Shown one piece after another: positions 7,011-10,457 of a stretch of 10,457 bases of DNA. The notes below the pieces were generated by a model. That model saw only the letters and a list, made by a program, of their open reading frames with translations, did not search any database and was not told where the DNA came from. The position numbers and the translations under genes are program-made. The DNA is from Candidatus Rifleibacteriota bacterium (GTDB lineage Bacteria; UBP17; UBA6191; JACPRK01), in assembly GCA_016213865.1 (NCBI GenBank), contig JACQZL010000143.1:1-10457 (forward strand), given 5' to 3'. How positions within the stretch are numbered: position 1 is the first letter of the stretch; each line of letters begins with the position of its first letter.

Positions 7011-7198
7011 ACTAGCACCACAACGTAGGTTCGCTCCGGATCTCGAAGGTAGAAGCGGCTTCCAGCCGCTTGGCTGGCGGAGCGACCTCCGTTCGAGAGT
7101 GCGGCGACGTGGAAGCGGCAAGATGCCGCTTCTACCCTCGCGCTGCCCTGGTTTCCGGGAACACGTATCTCTGGGACAAGTTGCGTTGTAGTGCTAGT
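7011..7198. mobile_element. MITE-like 188-bp element with 17-bp terminal inverted repeats
   Basis: ACTAGCACCACAACGTA (7011-7027) and TGCGTTGTAGTGCTAGT (7182-7198) are inverted repeats matching at 15 of 17 positions. Inside is a second perfect inverted pair, GGTAGAAGCGGC (7048-7059) and GCCGCTTCTACC (7125-7136). Each of these is part of its own hairpin with an identical 7-bp stem AAGCGGC/GCCGCTT and a different 5-nt loop: TTCCA at 7060-7064 and AAGAT at 7120-7124. No transposase-like frame exists inside. The right end overlaps the last codons of the transpeptidase gene and contains its TAG stop. No clear target-site duplication is visible. The nested symmetry fits a small non-autonomous mobile element or a structured dispersed repeat; which of the two is inference. 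Confidence 0.65.
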
Positions 7199-8006
7199 CC
7201 TCCGGTGCCGGCAGCGCCGGTCCGAGGTGCTCGTTGTCCTCGGGATGGTGGTAGCCGGCCAGGACGCCCCGTTCGGGATAGAAGACGCCGTTGTCGATGT
7301 CCTCGTAGCGGTAGACGTTCGGGAACCAGCGCTCGGTGACGTCTCCGGGCGACCGGGCGGTGTAGCGCTCGATCGTGCAGTAGATCTTGTGGACCGCCGA
7401 ACCGACGGGGCACAGCTCCCGCAACTGGATGATGCTCTGGTTGGAGACGCGCACGCAGCCGTGCGACAGACCGTACTCGGCCTCCTCCAGCACCTCGCGG
7501 TACTGCCGTTCGCTCTCGTTGGGACGGCGCTCGCGGGGGACGACGCGGCCGATGATCCAGTCGCCCAGCTCCACCGGACCGACGGTCCCGTGCAGGTGCT
7601 GGTAGAGCGCGTCGGGGCCCAGGATGGCCGTGTGGACGCCGAACGCGCCCTGCCAGAGGTCCTCGCTCCAGGGGACCGGGTGCTCCTTGGTCCGATAGCT
7701 GGTACACCAGCTCTCGACTTCGTAGCTGCCCAGCCGCGTCATAGTGTTCTCGGTGACGCCGGGATACTGGTACCGTCCGATGGCGACCGGGCACTGGAAG
7801 ACGAGCCGCCCGTCCACGTACGTTCTGAGCAGGCGCGCCGGCAGGTTGATCACGACGACTGGCCGCGCCTTGCCCAGGACCAAATCGTGCTCGGGCTGGC
7901 GGAACCGGAGCGGGACCGCCTGGGCTGCTCGTGGGCCGAGAGCCAGGGTCATCCAGAGGATCGCGAGGCAACCGAACAACCGCGATGTGCCGCGATGGAC
8001 ATGCAT
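7194..8006 (-). CDS. Secreted YkuD-type L,D-transpeptidase
   Basis: L,D-transpeptidases act outside the cytoplasmic membrane, cross-linking peptidoglycan stems or attaching proteins to them through a catalytic cysteine. The 270-residue product begins with basic residues, a hydrophobic stretch (about 10-24) and AAQA, a good signal peptidase I site after Ala30. The YkuD domain starts at VVINLPARLLRTY (51-63). It carries the conserved HLHGT (137-141) and the active-site motif SHGCVRVSN (181-189) with Cys184. The tail after about 215 is acidic and aromatic (WFPNVYRYEDIDNG), without a recognised domain. The ATG at 8006 gives a proper signal peptide and has GGAAG five bases upstream; an in-frame extension to 8096 would bury the signal and run into repeat DNA. 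The stop codon lies within the end of the 7011-7198 element, so the natural C-terminus may have been altered. Confidence 0.92.
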   Translation of the reverse strand: MHVHRGTSRLFGCLAILWMTLALGPRAAQAVPLRFRQPEHDLVLGKARPVVVINLPARLLRTYVDGRLVFQCPVAIGRYQYPGVTENTMTRLGSYEVESWCTSYRTKEHPVPWSEDLWQGAFGVHTAILGPDALYQHLHGTVGPVELGDWIIGRVVPRERRPNESERQYREVLEEAEYGLSHGCVRVSNQSIIQLRELCPVGSAVHKIYCTIERYTARSPGDVTERWFPNVYRYEDIDNGVFYPERGVLAGYHHPEDNEHLGPALPAPED

Positions 8007-8045
8007 CCATCTTCCATGTTCGGCCGGCGGCGCCCGAAGATGGAG

Positions 8046-8233
8046 GGGGGCAGCGCGGAGGGTGCGTTCGCGGAATGCGGGGAGCCGCATTGCCACGTCG
8101 GCGATCTTATCTCCCCTGCCGCTGGCCGGTTTCCAGACTCGCCAGTCTTGGCGCGGCTTCCTTGGCCGGCACGGAGGCCGGCCCTACCAGTTTCACCCAT
8201 GAACCGCGAACGCACCCGGGGGCAGCGCGGAGG
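8046..8233. mobile_element. MITE-like element: inverted repeats flanked by a 16-bp direct repeat
   Basis: GGGGGCAGCGCGGAGG occurs at 8046-8061 and again, identical, at 8218-8233. Immediately inside lie perfect inverted repeats GGGTGCGTTCGCGG (8060-8073) and CCGCGAACGCACCC (8204-8217), the first overlapping the direct repeat by two G's. Between them are three further hairpins. AATGCGG-GGAG-CCGCATT spans 8074-8091, AGACT-CGCC-AGTCT spans 8135-8148, and GGCCGGC-ACGGAG-GCCGGCC spans 8164-8183. There is no coding frame of note. The order direct repeat, inverted repeat, inverted repeat, direct repeat is what an insertion with target duplication would leave, though 16 bp is long for a duplication. 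It occupies most of the 284-nt gap upstream of the transpeptidase gene and so could carry its promoter; none was recognised. Confidence 0.7.
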
Positions 8234-8290
8234 TACCACGTCGTGCCAATCGGACTTCCCGCCTTCGACTTGCGCGTCCCTCCGCACCAG

Positions 8291-9472
8291 TCAACCCACC
8301 GGCAGCTCCGCGCCCCCCGAATAGCATCGCTTGGCGCCGCTGTGGTCGAACACGTAGACGCCGTCCTCGGTCCCCAGGGAGACGAAGCGCTCGCGGACCT
8401 GGCCCGACGCCTCGTCCCGGCAGGTCTCCGCCAGGAGGAACGACTCCTGGTTGAGCCCGACGCACAGGCCCGACGAGAACCGGTGCGCGAGGTAGGAGAG
8501 GTTGTCGGGGTCGTCGGTCTGGATGCGGTCCAGGCAGTGGGGGAAGAGGGCGAGCTTGGTCACCAGGCCGACCCCGTGGTCGAAGTACTCGAACTCCTTG
8601 CGGGGCTGCTCCTGCCCGTCTCCCCAGAAGTCGTCGTAGACGATGACCTTGTCCGCCAGGACCATCGAGCCGGCGGAGACCGAGTAGAAGTTGGTCCCTC
8701 GCCACAGGGCCTCGTGGAAGACGTCGGTGAGCCGAAAGAACTGCAGGCGATTGAGGAGGACCGCCACGTTGCCGCCGAAGAGGAAGATGGAATTGGCCGA
8801 GAGGATGCGCTGGCGCAGCCTGTCGCGGATCCGGATGAAGTGGGGGCTCTCGTCCACGAGCGAGCGGCTCCGGAAGTAGCGCTCGATCTCGCCGCAGATC
8901 GCGATCATCTTCTCGTCGTTGGCGACGATGGCGGCCAGGGTGTCCTGGATTTCGTGGCAGCAGTAGTGGAAGAGCAGCTCCCGCTCGGTGAACTTGTGCA
9001 GGTCGGCCTGGTGGTGCGCGACGTCGTAGGCCAGGAGCTCGGCCAGGGTCACGGACGGGTACATCTCCTTCACGTACTGGAGCTGCTCCCGCAGGATGCG
9101 CAGGAACTCGTTGTTCTTGAGCCGGTAGAACTCCTTGGTCTTGATGATGACCTGTTGCTTCTCGTGGTACTGCCGGTAGAGCTCGGGCTCTGCCTTCTTG
9201 AGCGAATTGAACTCGTGGTAGACGGCGAGGTTCTGGATGTTCTGGTCGAACTTCCCTTCGAAACGGCTGGGGACGCCGATCTCACCGAAGGCCTGCTTGA
9301 GGTGGGCCTCGTCGAACTCGCCCCGCTGCCAGCCCGCCGTGATCAGCAGCACCTTGCGCCAGTCGCGGACCTCGGCGTCGACGTGGTGGCTGTCCAGGAT
9401 GCGCTCGGCGTGGCGGTGCACGAAGTCGACGTCGAGGACGATGTTGCCGTTGAAGACGATCCAGCCCTTCAT
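8291..9472 (-). CDS. Peptidase S51-like (class-I glutamine-amidotransferase fold) protein with helical insertion
   Basis: The product has 393 residues, against about 230 for peptidase E. The fold begins with RKVLLITAGWQRGEF (39-53) and resumes with IFLFGGNVAVLLNRL (229-243). The nucleophile elbow SVSAGSMVLAD (264-274) has Ser266 as presumed nucleophile. YDDF follows (279-282), then LFPHCLD (309-315) with His312 in the place of the catalytic His, and the usual end GLNQESFLLAE and GTEDGVYVFD. Between the first two blocks lies an insertion of about 150 residues (roughly 76-225), charged and helical, with the cluster HYCCHE at 169-174. It resembles no domain I recognise. The ATG at 9472 has GAGGTG three bases upstream; the GTG at 9478 lies inside that site and is rejected. 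It follows the McrB-like gene on the same strand after 154 nt. The activity (peptidase, amidase or scaffold) is unknown. Confidence 0.72.
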   Translation of the reverse strand: MKGWIVFNGNIVLDVDFVHRHAERILDSHHVDAEVRDWRKVLLITAGWQRGEFDEAHLKQAFGEIGVPSRFEGKFDQNIQNLAVYHEFNSLKKAEPELYRQYHEKQQVIIKTKEFYRLKNNEFLRILREQLQYVKEMYPSVTLAELLAYDVAHHQADLHKFTERELLFHYCCHEIQDTLAAIVANDEKMIAICGEIERYFRSRSLVDESPHFIRIRDRLRQRILSANSIFLFGGNVAVLLNRLQFFRLTDVFHEALWRGTNFYSVSAGSMVLADKVIVYDDFWGDGQEQPRKEFEYFDHGVGLVTKLALFPHCLDRIQTDDPDNLSYLAHRFSSGLCVGLNQESFLLAETCRDEASGQVRERFVSLGTEDGVYVFDHSGAKRCYSGGAELPVG

Positions 9473-9475
9473 GTG

Positions 9476-9481
9476 CACCTC
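9476..9481 (-). promoter_or_regulatory. Shine-Dalgarno site of the S51-like gene
   Basis: GAGGTG on the - strand precedes the ATG at 9472 by three bases. It includes the alternative GTG start itself, which is why the ATG is preferred. Confidence 0.7.
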
Positions 9482-9501
9482 AGAGAATCGGGACTCGGTC
9501 C

Positions 9502-9519
9502 TCGAGACCCGGGTCTCGA
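9502..9519. repeat. 18-bp perfect palindrome
   Basis: TCGAGACCCGGGTCTCGA is perfectly self-complementary. It lies between the McrB-like stop and the S51-like start, about 30 nt upstream of that start. ACTCGG words flank it on both sides (9493-9498 and 9519-9524). An outer inverted pair GGACTCGG (9491-9498) and CCGAGTCC (9572-9579) also exists. It could be a dimeric repressor operator for the S51-like gene, or a part of a dispersed repeat. Confidence 0.6.
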
Positions 9520-9550
9520 CTCGGAGAACTGAGAGGAGCGTTCATCCCGG

Positions 9551-9570
9551 GCCTGTCGAAGGACGAGCCC
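9551..9570. repeat. REP-like word
   Basis: GCCTGTCGAAGGACGAGCCC resembles the core of the GAGCCTGTCGAAGG-type intergenic repeats found in many high-GC bacteria (recalled, not searched). Only one copy is seen here, so the repeat status rests on that resemblance. Confidence 0.4.
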
Positions 9571-9626
9571 CCCGAGTCCGAAACGGACCAACGCGACCGC
9601 AGACACCCGCGCCCATGGGGTTTGCC

Positions 9627-10457
9627 TTACACGGCCTGGCGGGGCTTCTGGCCGGGGTAGTAGCCCGTGAAGTCGTCCATGATGAGGCGGCGTTTCATCT
9701 CTTCGACCTTCCGGGTCGAGTAGCGGAGCTTCTTGTCCGCGAAGTAGTCCTGCAGCTTCATCAGGAGCATCTTCAGAGAATCGCCCCGTCCCAGGATCTT
9801 GGGGAGGACCTTCTGCTTGACCTGCAGGTCGAAGGCGGTGCGCTCGTCCAGCAGGCCCTGGGCATTGAGGATGTACAGCTCGATCTCGTCCCGGATGCGG
9901 AACCCGAAGTGGAAGTTGTAGGGCTCCAGCATCTTCCAGATGGCCACCAGCTCGCCGCGCCAGCGCTTGGAGATCTCACGCAGCTCGGGATGGGTCAGGT
10001 CCTTTCGGTAGCTCATGAGCTCCGGGAAGGTCAGCGGCATCGGTTCGGGCGGGACCCGTTTGATCGATTCGTTGAAGAGGTCGTCGATGGAGAGGCCGAA
10101 CTCGATCGAGTTGGCGCGGTCCAGCACCTTGTCCGAGAACGAATAGGTCGTCTCGTCCATGTTGACCGTGCCGACGAAGAAGAGGTTGGGCGGCCAGTAG
10201 AGCACCTCGCCGGTGCCGTCCAGGACCAGCTTGCGGTCCTCGACGTAGAGGCCCTCCATCGCCGAGAGGAACTTGGCGAAGTAGCGTTCGACCCGCGCCA
10301 GGTTCATCTCGTCCAGGCAGACGAAGAAGAGGTCCTTCGTCCCTTTCTTGTAAGCCAGCAGGGCCGCCCGTAGGAGCTGCACGAAGCGCGTCTCGACGAA
10401 GGCTTGCCGGTCCTTGTCCCAGTACCCCAGGAGGTCGGCGTCCGAGACCCAGTGGGC
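9627..10457 (-). CDS. McrB-like AAA+ ATPase/GTPase, C-terminal part
   Basis: The frame is open to the window edge; 276 residues are visible, and the GTG at 10382 is internal. The first visible residues, DADLLGYWDKDRQAFVETRF, match the block after Walker A in McrB-type AAA+ proteins. Walker B follows as FFVCLDEMNLARVE (44-57) with D49 and E50. The sensor-1 block is FVGTVNMDETTYSFSDKVL (94-112), and DRANSIEF carries the likely arginine finger at about 114. The C-terminal lid contains VKQKVLPKILGRGDSL and STRKVEEMKRRL, both typical of the family. Walker A and any N-terminal target-recognition domain lie outside the window, so its substrate cannot be judged. McrB proteins assemble into rings driving a partner nuclease (McrC) in modification-dependent restriction. 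No McrC is seen downstream; the next gene is the S51-like protein. The AAA+ family call is strong, a restriction role unproven. Confidence 0.88.
   Translation of the reverse strand, partial: AHWVSDADLLGYWDKDRQAFVETRFVQLLRAALLAYKKGTKDLFFVCLDEMNLARVERYFAKFLSAMEGLYVEDRKLVLDGTGEVLYWPPNLFFVGTVNMDETTYSFSDKVLDRANSIEFGLSIDDLFNESIKRVPPEPMPLTFPELMSYRKDLTHPELREISKRWRGELVAIWKMLEPYNFHFGFRIRDEIELYILNAQGLLDERTAFDLQVKQKVLPKILGRGDSLKMLLMKLQDYFADKKLRYSTRKVEEMKRRLIMDDFTGYYPGQKPRQAV

Noticed and set aside
6943..7191. An 82-codon + strand frame in the repeat-rich gap
   Set aside because: It is built almost wholly from inverted-repeat sequence and has no ribosome binding site or recognisable motif.
6889..7198. 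A CRISPR array
   Set aside because: The repeats are 8-bp words or nested inverted repeats, not 23-47-bp direct repeats separated by unique spacers of even length, and no cas gene is present.
7931..9532. A 533-codon + strand open frame opposite the S51-like gene
   Set aside because: Val/Glu/Asp/Leu-rich antisense shadow without motifs; the - strand frame has a ribosome binding site and conserved S51 motifs.
9627..10457. Calling the ATPase a MoxR-type chaperone
   Set aside because: The sensor block GTVNMDETT and the C-terminal VKQKVLPKILGRGDSL segment fit McrB-type proteins better; MoxR proteins have a different lid.

Overview
This is a GC-rich bacterial chromosomal window holding seven protein genes, two of them cut by the window edges. 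Long open frames opposite the real genes are a by-product of the high GC content. The gene families, together with abundant structured intergenic repeats, suggest a Planctomycetota-like or other PVC-group genome. Those families are a two-half membrane/spermidine-synthase fusion protein, a nuo cluster fragment and a secreted L,D-transpeptidase. The taxonomic guess is inference; no marker gene is present to prove it.

Layout. Positions 1-2213 (+ strand) carry the 3' part of nuoD and a complete nuoH, two subunits of respiratory complex I. The cluster stops after nuoH instead of continuing into nuoI. Everything from 2375 to the end is on the - strand. Read in the direction of transcription (right to left) it is: a McrB-like AAA+ ATPase (C-terminal part only, 10457-9627); a peptidase-S51-like protein with a large helical insertion (9472-8291); a secreted YkuD-type L,D-transpeptidase (8006-7194); an M20C/PepD-type dipeptidase (6756-5308); and a 955-residue membrane protein fused to a spermidine-synthase-like methyltransferase-fold domain and a TPR-like tail (5242-2375). 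nuoH and the fusion gene converge. pepD and the fusion gene are 65 nt apart and may be co-transcribed. The other - strand genes are separated by 154-437 nt and are probably separate units.

How the genes work together. nuoD and nuoH form the quinone-facing junction of complex I: NuoD from the peripheral arm, NuoH in the membrane. The - strand genes do not form an obvious pathway. The transpeptidase acts on the cell wall, and PepD recycles dipeptides in the cytoplasm. The McrB-like/S51-like pair is the most likely place for an undescribed system, because McrB-family ATPases often power defence or nucleic-acid-processing complexes and this S51-like partner is unusual.

The most striking feature at DNA level is that every intergenic gap longer than 100 nt holds a different structured repeat. 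They are a degenerate 8-bp tandem array, a GC-rich long hairpin, an octamer-based inverted repeat, a 188-bp element with 17-bp terminal inverted repeats that supplies a stop codon to the transpeptidase gene, a second 188-bp element with 14-bp inverted repeats flanked by a 16-bp direct repeat, and an 18-bp palindrome next to a REP-like word. These look like small non-autonomous mobile or dispersed repeats. The short 65-nt gap at 5243-5307 shows nothing notable.
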